Below, one piece after another: positions 1-10,564 of a stretch of 33,216 nucleotides of DNA. Below the pieces are notes generated by a model. It had not been told where the DNA came from, did not search any database, and saw only the letters and a list, made by a program, of their open reading frames with translations. The translations under genes and the position numbers were made by a program. The stretch lies in contig JAJOHG010000284.1 of the NCBI GenBank assembly GCA_021029095.1, positions 1 to 33,216 of the forward strand, written 5' to 3'. The DNA is from Phellopilus nigrolimitatus (lineage: Eukaryota; Basidiomycota; Agaricomycetes; Hymenochaetales; Hymenochaetaceae). How positions within the stretch are numbered: the stretch's first letter is position 1; every line of letters begins with the position of its first letter.

Positions 1-147
1 TTCGACAGCGCGAATGCTGTCTATGAGGCCCCTTTGTCGCAGGCACGTTCCCTTCCAACTACACAGACGCGCGCGAGCCCCCTGGGCAGCCTCCGCGCCG
101 CTGATGCTGCTACACCGACAACATCCCAGTCCGCGTATCCCTCCTCA

Positions 148-365
148 CCGCCTGCGACAACACCCAGTCGGCGCCCGTGCCTCCGGCATCTGCTCCGCCC
201 GCGCCCCCGGCGCCAGACTCGCTCGCGGCGGGTGGGTTCGATTTCATGTCGACCAGCTTCGACGACTTCACGTCGATGGTTCGGGCGGGAAGACGAGCTG
301 TTCAGCGACCGCGACTTCGGGTCGTGGTTCAACAGCGACCTCGGATGCTCGACGCGTCGAATTGA
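148..365 (+). pseudogene. Truncated, frameshifted copy of the LisH gene 3' end
   Basis: This corresponds to the last ~72 codons of the LisH/Flo8-like gene at 20621-23737, including its C-terminal F/D-rich tail and the stop (363-365). Compared with the intact copy it has three single-base indels: one C missing in the run near 163-165, one extra G near 278-279, and one G missing near 343-344. No single frame reads through, and there is no upstream coding region. It is therefore a dead 3' fragment created by the inverted duplication and no longer under coding constraint. Confidence 0.85.
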
Positions 366-1572
366 CTCAGTGTGCCGCGCCCCTTCCGCCTTCTGTTCTT
401 GATCTCCATGTACGTAGCTGCTATCGCTGTCCTCGCTTGCTTTGTTTTTCGTTGCTCTTCGCGCTTATCCTCAATCTAAGTTTGTATATCCCCTCGCTCC
501 GGCAGTAGCTCTCCTCACTTGTTTTCTTCGTGTCTTTCTTTTGTCTTTTAGTCGAATCTTTGCTCCCGTTTCCTATCTGTGCGCTCTTGCCTCGCTTGCT
601 CTTCTTTCTTATTTATTGTATGCGTTTCCTTAGCAAACTCGCTCTTCTATTCTCGTTTCTCTGCTACCTTCGTTTCGGTTCATAATGTGGATAGCTAGCC
701 AGCTTAGAGCGCGCGCTCTCTCTTCTCCTATTCGATTTGTGTGAGCACCCTTGTCTACCCTGCTGTTTGTTTTACCTTCGTCCACCCCCATGCGATAATT
801 AGCTCATACACCCACCCTCCTTCCCCTCCTCCCCCCACTACCGTCTGTCCATTACATGTCCTAAAAGGATCAGCTCGGATGTCCGCTCCCTTCCCCGCCT
901 CCGCGCGCGCGCTCGCTCTCCTCATTCCTTTTTGGCTCATTTCACTTACTAATTAGCAGCCACCGCCTGTACACTTGCCCACGGTTCGGTATAACAGTTT
1001 CCTCTGTGCGATCTGGACTCTATACTCTGGCGCCTTTGGACCGGGGGCTGTTGGCTGTTTTGTTTGGCGTGCAGCGGCTGTTTTTCTATTTTCTAATTAG
1101 CTTTCCGCGTATCTGCGTGGCGCGGCCGGCGACGCTGTGAGGCTATTTCGCGTTTTCTTTCGACAGAGAAGCGCTGATCACGCTGCTAAAGTTTGCGATG
1201 GCTAAACTGCAAACGGACATTTCTGTAATTTTCCCGGCGAGCGGATTGAAATGGCGGTCCGGCTGCCCCGTCTCGACGCTCTTCAAATTTGTTTATATGT
1301 AGTAGTTAAAATGTGGTCACTTAATCCGCTGCGCAGGCTCCATGCCGGAGTTGCGTATGCTCGTCCATAACGCAGGGAGATTCCATCACTGGCTTTCTTA
1401 TGAACGCCCTAGTCGTTATAAGATTCTTCGAAGGCTTCGGAGGTCCATCGCAACAGGAAAGAAAAGCCGCCGCATCGTGAAGGTATAGTCACAATTTCTC
1501 GATGCGCCAGGCGTCAAACTACGCGACGCATGCAATTTAGTTATAGTAGCAAACAGTCGATGGACTCCTGAC
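148..1572 (+). repeat. Left arm of a 1.4-kb inverted duplication (partner 18798-20839)
   Basis: Read on the plus strand, this segment matches the reverse complement of 18798-20839 almost throughout, with scattered substitutions and small indels. It covers the last part of the LisH gene's final exon, its 3' flank and about 1.2 kb beyond. Similarity starts abruptly near 148 and stops at 1572 (partner edge 18798). Once the 611-bp transposon in the partner is removed, the arms are nearly the same length (about 1425 and 1431 bp). The partner also has roughly 35 bp extra near 19685-19720. The partner is attached to an intact gene, so this arm is the derived copy. The 147 bases to its left do not match the LisH gene and I recognise nothing in them. 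Confidence 0.9.
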
Positions 1573-1673
1573 GTCTTAAATGCTATACATGTAGTTGCAA
1601 GGCACTGATGAAAGCGAGCGTATACGATCTGAAAAGACTGTAATGACGGACGTGTTTATTTACTACTTATCTC

Positions 1674-2090
1674 TTATCTGGGAGCTGCACATACACATAC
1701 ACGGTGGACCCTCTGCGACTTTTTCAGGCCGTCTTCGAGATCGTGATAAATAGCGAGATTCTTCAAGCTAGACTTCAGTGCTTCATTCATGTATCTAGAC
1801 GAAACAATAAATCCCAGGTTATTAATAACCATGTCGTGGGTGATTGACTTTATCTCTTTCACAAGGATGTCGTGTGACGATAGTCTTTGGCTATCGGTAC
1901 CTCGAAACCTCTCCAGATGAAAGCCTTCAGCCAATCCCGGACGCTCTTATTTTCGTCATGCTGCAAATTGCACATGGTCCTTATGAATTTCGGGAGCGAA
2001 GAACGTGTGCCATATACATGCAGTCGGATACCAGAGTAGAGATTTCAGATGACTGGTTGAGTTCTTCTAGTGTAAGTGTCTTTTATCAGG
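1674..2090 (-). pseudogene. Possible decayed protein-coding remnant, family unknown
   Basis: On the minus strand, three adjacent frames each carry a protein-like stretch with ordinary residue composition. Upstream is one containing LVSDCMYMAHVLRSRN, then one containing FIRTMCNLQHDENKSVRDW, then a longer one (1934-1674) containing HDLEDGLKKSQ. Joining them needs single-base frame changes, and I found no convincing introns at the joins, which suggests decay rather than splicing. The remnant starts directly outside the edge of the inverted duplication at 1572. I do not recognise the family. It could also be chance open frame. Confidence 0.3.
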
Positions 2091-2609
2091 TCGGTTGCTA
2101 TATGGATTGAAAAACACGTCTTCAGCAACGTAGTATAATTATGAGCCGGGAACGCAGCTGCGTGTCGAACTCGTGAGATATTTTCACTGAGCTTACAACG
2201 AGAAACTCCGAAATGGAATTAAGAACGAAAGACAGGGGAGGAAGACAGACAAGTGCACGTCCCTCGCTTTACAGACGCGTGACTCTAGCTAGAAGAGGAG
2301 TATCGGCGACAATGCTGCACCAGCAGCACGAGGGCCGGGAGTATGGGCTGCGTCATCAGGTACATCACGTTTTCCAAGTCCGGCCCGTGGTAAGCCAGAT
2401 GCGGCTGGGGCTCGGAATACGCGAGGGCGCGCTGGAGAGGCCTAGCCAAAAATTACGCAATCCGGGGGCGTCATTTCAACAGCATAACTTTTGTTACTAC
2501 TCTTCGGCGTCTGGAAATTATAGTCAGATCGGCTCTCGACGTGTGCAATAACGAAGAAAACAGACTAGTCTCCTACCCTCTATGCCCCTCCTCTCGCCCT
2601 CGTCTCCGT
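2091..2609. other. Non-coding stretch downstream of GPI8 with one possible terminal exon
   Basis: No recognisable gene. On the minus strand, 2449-2285 is open to a TAG at 2287-2285 and reads as a plausible C-terminal peptide (PHLAYHGPDLENVMYLMTQP, then a hydrophobic run LPALVLLV). It is preceded by a splice-acceptor-like AG at about 2450. I could not connect it to an upstream exon. It may be part of the GPI8 3' untranslated region or a remnant. Confidence 0.25.
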
Positions 2610-4295
2610 CTACCCGCTCCAGACAACCCAACCAACGAGGCCCCCTACGACGAACACCGCCGCCCACAGGCGCGTAGCTCGCCAATTCTTTGATTCAGAT
2701 TGAGGGCCGGCACTGGCGTAAACTTCCACGTCTGGCCCTCTCGGCACACTGTCCTTAAGCACTTCGTGAGCTCCTTTTTCGGCTTCGTCGTTTTCCAGAG
2801 ACAGCATCTCGGGAGTCTGCCTTTCGGGCTGCGGCGGGATGACGCCAGCCTGCGCGACACCGCCGAGGAAGTCCGTGATGCGCGTTGCAGACAGTGCCCG
2901 GGCGAAGAGGTCCGCACGGACACCGGCGTGCGAGCGGATCGTCTGGGGATCGTACGTGTCGAACTGACAATAAGTAAATTTGATCGTCTCCTCAGTACGA
3001 GGCGGAAAGGCGATAAGAAACAGGAGGGCGCACGAGGTCCTGCATCGACGCGTGGCTGGTCTTGTTGATGCCCTCCATGAACTGGAGGACGTGGTGCGTG
3101 AAACTGTCGATCACCGCTACGCCGATGTCGTTGTCGTTTTCATGCTAGGTTTTGTTTTGGAGAATATCGCCGTGAAGATTCAAACACCGATGCATTAGAG
3201 AAAGGGGACGACAAACCGAGTATGAGTTCTCTCCGAGCTGAGACGAGCCCGTGGCGAGGATGTTCGGCGAGTAAATCTTGGAGTACATCGTGTTTGCCTG
3301 GCAGGTGTCGATCATGAAGAGCAGCTCGTTGTACCTTTGAATAAGGTTCAACTGTCAGTATACGCAGTAAAAAAAGGACTAACAAGTAAAGGAAGAAACA
3401 TATATCTTACCGCCTCTTCTGCCACATTTGCTCGAACGCGTCCGCGACGTCGAACGCGCTGATCTCCTCGTTGTCTTGGAACTTGAGGAACTCGGCGCCG
3501 CCGTGGCCCGTGAGGTATACGAAGACGTTCGAGCGCGAGTCAGTAAGGAGCCGCTTGCTGCGCGGGACGGACGGGTCCATGCGGCCTGTATGTACAAAGG
3601 AAACGTGTAAGAGGACACTTTGATTAAGAGGCAACGAAAGGTAGGGACAGGACGGGTCCTACGAGGAATAGCCCATGATCTGGGACTGCCTTCTGCAGAA
3701 GACAAGGGGACACAAAACACGCACCAGTAAGCAGCCGAATGAAGTTCTCCACGGTGACCTCGTAGCCGCGGTAGTCCACCTCGATGTTCTCGCCGTACAG
3801 GTCGATGCCGCGCCCCGCGTTCGCGTACACGGCGCCGGGGAAGCGGTTGCGCGCGTTGCACGCCGTGTCGTCGGCGAGCATGAGGATGATGTTCGCGTCT
3901 GGGATGCCGAGGCGCTTGACCGTGCGGTACCTGCGGGCGGGGAGCAGTTAGTGAGTGCCGGTGCGCGACCGCGCGTGCAGCAGGGAGGACGCACATCCCG
4001 AGCGCATTGGACATGTGCTGATAATTTTTGCTTGTATAAGCTTATCATTTCCGGGGTGAACAAATTGGGCTCTACGTACTCTGTAGTTAAACCAGTATCG
4101 CGACGCGCTGACGAGGACAGCCCAATTGTTCGTATGATTCGACGTCGGCGGTCCGTCACCGTTCTCGTTGGCCGCCTTTCCCTGGAAAAATACCTCCGCC
4201 GCTGCTTCGGCCGGCGAGGGGATGCGTTGAGCGAGGATACATAGCGAAAGGCAGAGGAAGAGGAGGAGCCTCAGACTCAGAGATGGTGGAAGCAT
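2610..4295 (-). CDS. GPI8: GPI-anchor transamidase catalytic subunit (peptidase C13 family)
   Basis: Catalytic subunit of the ER GPI transamidase. It cleaves the C-terminal signal of a precursor protein and transfers the new end to a GPI anchor. Seven exons: 4295-4080, 4017-3995, 3930-3725, 3585-3411, 3334-3217, 3144-3034 and 2963-2610; phases agree and give 400 residues. An N-terminal signal peptide ([10 protein letters not shown] region) is followed by the caspase-like domain: [30 protein letters not shown], the catalytic His176 in TGHGG, and Cys218 in IDTCQ. The His-Cys spacing of 42 equals that of human PIGK (His164/Cys206). Late motif [10 protein letters not shown]. The protein ends in a membrane segment (about 383-399, [17 protein letters not shown]), as expected for a luminal, membrane-anchored subunit. 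Exon 2 is only 23 nt. A CACGTGAC box lies 15 nt upstream of the ATG (4310-4317). Confidence 0.95.
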
Positions 4296-5682
4296 GGGAG
4301 CGACGACGAGGCACGTGACTCTGACGCGTCGCGATCTGACCTCAAAATGTCCGGCTGACCGGCCCGAGCAAAGGCTTCAGTCTACTCAGCTCGTTGAATT
4401 TCTATTTTACTCACTCACAGCTCCATAACCGGGATAAGTACCACAGCGCCACGTGCACCAATTTCGTGCGATGTCATTCCAGCGTTGTAACTTGAAAGGA
4501 ACACTTGCTATCAGGCAGCAAGAGGCTCTAACAACACTGGGTACTGAGTATACTTGCACTGCGCATACCTGATATCAGGCATGCACCTCAGTACTGACAC
4601 CATACCTCTCCCTTCCACTCTACGGCCTTCAGTGGTTCCCCGCGCGCAAGACAGACACACACGGCGCGCCTACGCACGCTGCCACGCTCCCCCCACGGCG
4701 AATTACAATCACAGGTCTAAAACGAGTCCCATGCATCTCCGTTTCGGAGAAAATAAATAAATCCCGATTTTTTTTTTCGCCTTTGCGCAAGATAGAAGAA
4801 CGAAGACACGCCATACAATAACAGTCTACGTCTACGCTCGCCCGCTTGTGCGTCGGGCTCAAAATTACATTATATTCCCGAGCACGCCACTACCACTGTA
4901 CCAGCATCAGAACGTATGTACACTAATCATACGATAAGTCCCGTTCCTTTCCGCCCGCGGTGGTTGGACAGGCGCTAACGCACCTGCAACTCGTCTCGAG
5001 CGTCGATATTCGGGAATGATCGGCCGTCGTCTCGCGGAGCTTCAGTTCCATGGCAAAGGAAGCAAGTCAGCGTCTATTTAGATTACGCACTTAGCAAGGA
5101 GCGACTACGTAGGACGTCTACGACTAAGCCAGCGCTGGCCGGACTACTGTACTGTTCATCACACATACATCAGCACCCGCTTCTCTCGCTTCGAGAGAAC
5201 TTTCGCGATCGGGGGAAACACCCAAGCCCCCCAAGCTCACGCTGACCTCCAACAACGTCTCGACAGCCATCTCATCACTACTGCGAATGATGGTTATGAT
5301 ATATATCCGTGCCAGCCCGCCGGCCACTTACCTTCTCCGGCGCGCAGAAATCTTCACATGCATGCATCAGTGGCAGCGCACCATCTGCGACAGAGATACG
5401 TATATCCTAGTAAAACATGGGAAGCTCCCTCGCTCAGACGTCCGAGGCTCCCCGCCATTGGTTCACACGAGTGGCATACTCCCACACCAGAGATCGCCCC
5501 ATTCTATGGAGGTTTGTGGGGGACGAGCTCTCGCGGGGAGTGAGGACGGACAGAAGAAAAGGAAGGAAAAAGAAAAAGAAAAGAAAATGCAAATTGGACG
5601 ATATGTATGTATGTAGTAAGTACAACAAAGAGAAACGGATCCGCATCGTTTTTCCCTTCCCAAGCCAGCGCGCTTCCTCACA
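4296..5682. other. Intergenic region between ARP2 and GPI8
   Basis: About 1.4 kb separating the 3' end of ARP2 from the 5' end of GPI8, both on the minus strand. It should hold the GPI8 promoter and the ARP2 3' untranslated region. Open frames here are short, overlap one another and carry no family signature. The one clear structure is the inverted repeat at 4540-4594, listed separately. Confidence 0.6.
4540..4594. repeat. Nested palindrome upstream of GPI8
   Basis: GTACTGAG at 4540-4547 is repeated inverted as CTCAGTAC at 4587-4594. Between them is a near-perfect 20-bp palindrome centred on CCTGATATCAGG. Together they could form a cruciform or an RNA hairpin, or serve as a dimeric protein-binding site. 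It lies about 250-300 bp upstream of the GPI8 start. Function unknown. Confidence 0.5.
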
Positions 5683-7436
5683 CTAGTTCTCGCCGCGCCC
5701 GAGCTTGTCGAGCGCACGCGGCCCCTGCTCGTCCCACTCCTCGCGCGATATCCAGAACTCCTGGCGGCCCTTCATGATGTCGGCGAGCACCGCGCCGCCG
5801 AGGAAGACCATGTGTTTCCGCCGCGGCGGGTCCTCGATGCGGATTTTGAATTTCTGTTTTTGCAATGCGGAGCGCGAGAGGAAAGAAGAGAAGCGGCGTG
5901 AGCGTTTCAAGTATATAGAAATTTGATAAAAAAGAATGGAAAACGAGGGAAGGAGGATTTTCGAATCCGTAGAAGGCAAAGATCCGGATTTTTCCAGGGC
6001 TAAATAAAACAAGAATGAAGAGAGACTGACATTGAGCCGGGTCGGGTCTCCGGCGAGCACGCGCGTAAGGTAAAGCTGTTTCATCTCCTTCTCGAGGCGG
6101 CTGGGCAAACCGGGGTACATGCTCGACCCGCCGGAAAGCACAATGTGCTTGTACAGCTCCGAGCGCACGTCGACCGCCGCGGCCTGGATCGTTTGGAATA
6201 GCATCTCTATACCTCTTTTTTATCAGCCGAGCCGAGATGAGTCAAAAAACCAAGGAGGCGAGGGAACGTACCGGCGACCCCGGGCTGTTCGACATCGACG
6301 AGGTGCGGCTGGAACATGCACTCCGGCGCTTCGAAGCGCTCCTGTCCGACCTTGATTATGCGTCCGTCCGGGAGCTGCGGGGATTTAATTTTTTTTTCGT
6401 CATCATATGTAGAAGGACGATATCAAGACGTTCGGGGAAAATGCCGGCGTACCGTGTAGTTCTCCACGAGCACGGTCGTCTCCTCCGCCAATCGGGTGTC
6501 CAAGTCCAAGTCGTAGCTAGCAATTGTCACGTGAGTTAAGCGCAAAAAAACAAACACCCTCCCCCCCCCGCTTCTGCTGGTATTGCGAGCGCACACATAC
6601 CTGACGTAGCACAGCTTCTCCTTGATCTGGCGGACGGTCTCGAAGTCGGCGGTGCGGTTGAACGCGTAGCCGCGCATGAGGAGGAGCTTGATGAGGTAGC
6701 GCGTGACGTCGCGGCCGGCGATGTCGAGGCGGCGGGTGAGGTGCGGCATCGCGAAGCCGTCGTACACGGGGACGATGTGCGTGACGCCGTCGCCGGAGTC
6801 GACGACGACGCCCGTCGTGAGGCCCTGCGCGTAGAGCGTGAGCACGGCCTGGATCGCGACGTACACGCCGCCGAAGCCGTACTCCTCGAACATGGCCTGG
6901 CACATGCGCTGGCGGTTCGCGCGCGGGTTCATCGGCGGCTCGGTGAGCAGCACCTTGCGCCCGCGCGGGTCGACGCGCAGCTTCTCCGCGAAGGTGTAGT
7001 CCCAGAGGTGCCGCATGTCCTCCCAGTTGCGCACGATGCCGTGCTCCATCGGCTGGCTGACCTGCAGGTAGTTGCGCAGCGCGGCGGCCTCGTCGCCGAC
7101 CATGATGTCCTTGATGACGGCGTTCCCGACGCGCTCCTCCGCGCGCAGGATCGGCCGCCCGACGATCGAGGGGAAGACTGTCGGTCGGCAGCGCAGACAT
7201 TAGTCGGTTGGGGTGCATTCGTCAGCGCCGTGAGCGAGACAAAGCAGGCCCGCAGGCGGGGAGACGTGCGCACCATGTTCAGGGAAGTTGGAGCCGGCGT
7301 ACCCGACCTTCACGAACTGCAGCGCGCACCATCAGCATCTGGCCCGTTTGCCGTCTTGCCGTCTCGCGGCGGGAGAAAACGAAACGATACGCACACCAGT
7401 CCCGTTATCGACGACGATGGGGGGCTGCGCGTCCAT
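5683..7436 (-). CDS. ARP2: Actin-related protein 2, Arp2/3 complex subunit
   Basis: Arp2 pairs with Arp3 in the Arp2/3 complex to nucleate branched actin filaments at endocytic patches and the cell cortex. Seven exons: 7436-7395, 7316-7274, 7177-6601, 6516-6453, 6374-6272, 6206-6031 and 5853-5683; phases agree and give 391 residues, about the family length. The start [14 protein letters not shown] runs into [18 protein letters not shown], the phosphate-1 loop. The second phosphate loop is [19 protein letters not shown], and the adenosine-binding motif is [18 protein letters not shown]. The C-terminus ([17 protein letters not shown], then [13 protein letters not shown]) is typical of Arp2 rather than conventional actin. 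The single large exon carries most of subdomains 2-4. No residue looks missing. Confidence 0.97.
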
Positions 7437-7747
7437 GGTGATAGACAGAACGCTAAAGCAGTTGTCGGCGGCGGTCTCGGCGACGACGACAAACTGCGGA
7501 CGATGAGTGTCCCTGGAATTGTTGTTGCCCAGCGACCGACAGCAACTGCCTCGGTCTGGAGTCCGCATTTACTTACGTCATATAAATCGATAAATCGATT
7601 ACGTGTTACATGTAAGCCCATATGAAGTAAGTAGCATGTCACACTGCGGCCCGTCGTCACTCAGCCACCGATGTGGCTGACCTCAAGACTCGCGAGTCTC
7701 GTCCCCCTTCGACTTCTCAATAAATGCGCGCTCTCTAGCCACTCCCC

Positions 7748-8107
7748 TCTCGATATAAGCTCTATTAGCTCCACGCGTCCGGGACGGGCACTTGCACGAA
7801 GAGCTCCGCGAAATGCACAGCGCATCGTACAATGCGGCGGGTGCAGAGGTAGTTTTCGCTCCCGCCGAACGCCGCACGCGCGTCCTGGGACACTGGGGTG
7901 TCAGCAAAGGACGCCAGCCAACCTGATTTTCCGCGTTTCCGCGTTTCTGATGCAGCAGGGGCGCGCCTGAGCGCATCGCACCGCGCGAAGTTTCGCTTGG
8001 TGAGGTGCCTCAGATGGGGTATGGTAGATCTTTGGAGTCGGCGATACCCGCCGGCGAAGCGCAGACGTCAGATGTCCCAGGGGTGGGGGACGCGGCGGAC
8101 GCGCTAG
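7748..8107 (+). pseudogene. Possible small gene or gene remnant, family unknown
   Basis: After an acceptor-like AG near 7770, the plus strand reads as GHLHEELREMHSASYNAAGA, then EVVFAPAERRTRVLGHWG. A possible intron follows (GTGTCAGC donor near 7898, CTGAT branch-like site, GATGCAG acceptor near 7953), about 58 bp long. Two frames are open after it. The phase-consistent one ends at 8107 and is Arg-rich; the other (SLGEVPQMGYGRSLESAIP onward, to about 8118) looks more protein-like but is out of phase. I found no start codon or upstream exon. The composition is better than the neighbouring chance frames, but I recognise no family. Confidence 0.25.
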
Positions 8108-8830
8108 TGTGCATGTAGTAGTACATGTAGTAGCAGTAAGACTGGAATGGCCGAAATTAAAATTGCGAAAAGAGGAGCTTGCCGTTTTTTTCGTCGAGAA
8201 CGCGACTCCGCGAGATCTTCAGTTGCCTTTCTTTTTTTAGTTTTGCTCGAGATATGCAATAGGCGAAACGACCCTGGCGGCGGGATCGCTATGTACATGC
8301 ACATGTATATCTCGTCTCGAACCTCCACCTATCTTATAAGTTTATATTTCATTTCAACGTGATTTACGGTATGTACACGTACATACAGAAACCCAATCAT
8401 ATACGTTTACACGCAAATACTCAAGCCGGACTTTTTTCTATCGCGAGCCACGATTTCCCGCAAAATCACGAGCGTCCTTCGCGAACCCAGGCGGGGCCCG
8501 CGCTCCCCGGCGGCCTCCTCGTCCACCTCGTCGTCCACAGCAAGCCAAGCCCCACACGACCGAACGCACGACCGAACGCACGCGCGCGCACTTACCCCCC
8601 GCATGATGCGAAGGCAGCGCACCCCGGGCGCGAACCGACGACGCGTTTCCCAGATCAAACAACCCGTCCGTTCCTGTACATGTAATTCTGTAATTAAAAT
8701 AATTAAATTAGAGAATAAGAATGCGTAATAGTGAAGGGGGGGTTGGTTACGTACATATAAGCGCGCGTGTACTACGTTCAGGGAAGAAGAAAGCAGCTAC
8801 GCGGCGCGCGAAACGCGCGCATCAAAATAC

Positions 8831-8924
8831 CAGCAGCAGCAGCAGCAGCAGCAGATGCAGGTGTCATCTGACGCGGGGGTGCGCGGGCGGGGGCAGCAGC
8901 CCCAGCCCCAGCCCCAGCCCCAGC
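8831..8924 (+). repeat. CAG and CCCCAG microsatellites
   Basis: A run of eight CAG units (8831-8854), then a CCCCAG hexamer-type repeat (about 8900-8924). They lie outside any gene I can support, although the same motifs encode glutamine- and proline-rich tracts in the neighbouring HSF gene. Confidence 0.8.
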
Positions 8925-10342
8925 AACGAGCGATCAGGGCGGCCGATCGGGCGCTAGGGCGACGGCGGACGGCATTGGTTGCGCAGCCAACCGACGCCCG
9001 GCGGGGGCCTCGGGTCGGCATCTGTACATGTATCTGGGCGTTACGCACGCGCACGCTCGCACGCCCCCCATACGGGGCAAGAAGACAAGAAGGCGTCACG
9101 CGCAGCCCGCTGTCACCGCCCCCGCACGCGCGCGCGTATCCGCTGTCTGCAGGTACCGTACATGTACATTGTACAGAGATACAGCAAGCGGCCGAATGGG
9201 CGCCTGCGAAAAGCCGGGGAAGACGGGCTTCGGACCCGGCCGCGAGCCCCCGCGAGCCGCCGCGAGATTGATCTGCCGTGTGGCCCGGCTCGCGATAGGA
9301 TACTTGATGCCCGCCCGCGCGGGACAAGGCGCGAAGATGGCGTGTTGTGCTTATGCACACGAACGGACGGGCGACGAGGGGGCGCGAGTTGCTGGGAGGG
9401 AACGCGAGCGGGGACGCGGCAACGACTGCTAGCCACTGGCGTGATCGCAGCGAAGATGTTATGCTCCCGGCGAAGCGCCGCCACGCGCGTGTCGAGCGTT
9501 ATCTGGGGGTGGAAATATTTTTGTTCCTTCACTCTGAAAACGTGCTCGCTCGCTCGCTCGCTCGTGGGGTGGAGGAATGCAGGAGACCCCGGGGGACGGG
9601 CGGGGGAGTCGTGAGTTGTGAGTTGTGCCATGCAGAGCGCAGATGGCCTGGAGGGGATGCGTGGATGCGGACGGCTGTGTCTGCGACAATATTTTTTAAA
9701 ATTGCGTGCGATGATGGGGCAGGTGGAATCGAGATTATCAACGCTCGCGCACGTCGGCATTCACGTTGAAGATCGCCATCAGCGCCGGACCCAGTTGAGG
9801 CATGGGTAGGGTTACACTCAGAGCCGGCGGTTCAGGAATAAAAGAATACTTGATAGACGGGGGTAGCCGAGGGCCGGGGGTGGATGGTGGCTTGGACCCG
9901 TTGTCCCTCTTTTTTTTTTTTTGGCTCCTTTTTCCTCCTCTTTTTTTCCCGCTTGGCCTGACCATTAACCCTGCACGCTCCTTTTCCTTTCTTTACTTAT
10001 TCCTCCATCCCTCCGTATCCTTCTCCTCGCCTCCGCCCCTGACAGTGCCACTGTCCACCCCCCCGCCTCCTAGTCGTCGTTGCAGCAGAACCCCGCGCGC
10101 CCGCCGCCGCCCCCACCCACCCTGTCCTCGAGAACCCCGTGTCGACGGATGTGCGGTCGTCCTCCCACCACTTCTAATTGACTCCGTCCGAACGTCCGTC
10201 CGAACGTCCGTCCGACCGCCCGCCCCGGAAGTGTACGTCTCCGCCCTGCCGCTGCCTGCGTTTATTACTACTTATTACCAACTCCCGCGTCTACGTACAT
10301 ACATACATAGACGCGTCCGTCCGAGCCCCGATCCCCCCGTCT

Positions 10343-10379
10343 GAATCGAACGTCGAACCGTCGAACGTCGAAATCGAAC
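10343..10379 (+). promoter_or_regulatory. Direct array of TCGAA units just upstream of the HSF start
   Basis: Six GAA triplets in one orientation, spaced 5-9 bp apart, mostly within TCGAAC or GTCGAA units, end about 10 bp before the ATG at 10389. Regular GAA spacing is reminiscent of gapped heat-shock elements and could allow autoregulation of an HSF gene. However, the inverted TTC partners of a canonical element are absent and the array is probably within the 5' leader. Confidence 0.25.
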
Positions 10380-10388
10380 GCGGTGCAA

Positions 10389-10529
10389 ATGGACCCGCAC
10401 TCGTCCTTCGCGCAGGGCATGCCGTCCCCCGACGAGCAGTTCTCGCCCCAGCAGCAGCAGCAGCAGCAGCAGCCCGACCAGTCGTCGCCCCCATCCCAAT
10501 CCCAATCCCAATCCCAATCCCAATCACAC

Positions 10530-10564
<35 letters not shown>

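Larger units (their letters stand above)
8108..10388. other. Long non-coding region upstream of the HSF-type gene
   Basis: About 2.3 kb with no gene I can support. GC-rich stretches give several long open frames on both strands (for example 8797-9360 and 9113-9760 on the minus strand). These are mutually overlapping and Arg/Pro/Ala/Ser-rich, with no domain, start context or splice logic. The region contains microsatellites (8831-8924), recurrent TGTACATGTA palindromes, a CGCT repeat near 9546-9565, and a pyrimidine-rich tract (about 9905-10130) of the kind found next to fungal transcription starts. It probably holds the HSF promoter and a long 5' leader. Confidence 0.6.

Noticed and set aside
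8797..9760. Minus-strand frames of 187 and 215 codons
   Set aside because: GC-rich low-stop sequence, Arg/Pro/Ser-heavy composition, overlapping equally long plus-strand frames, no motif or splice logic.
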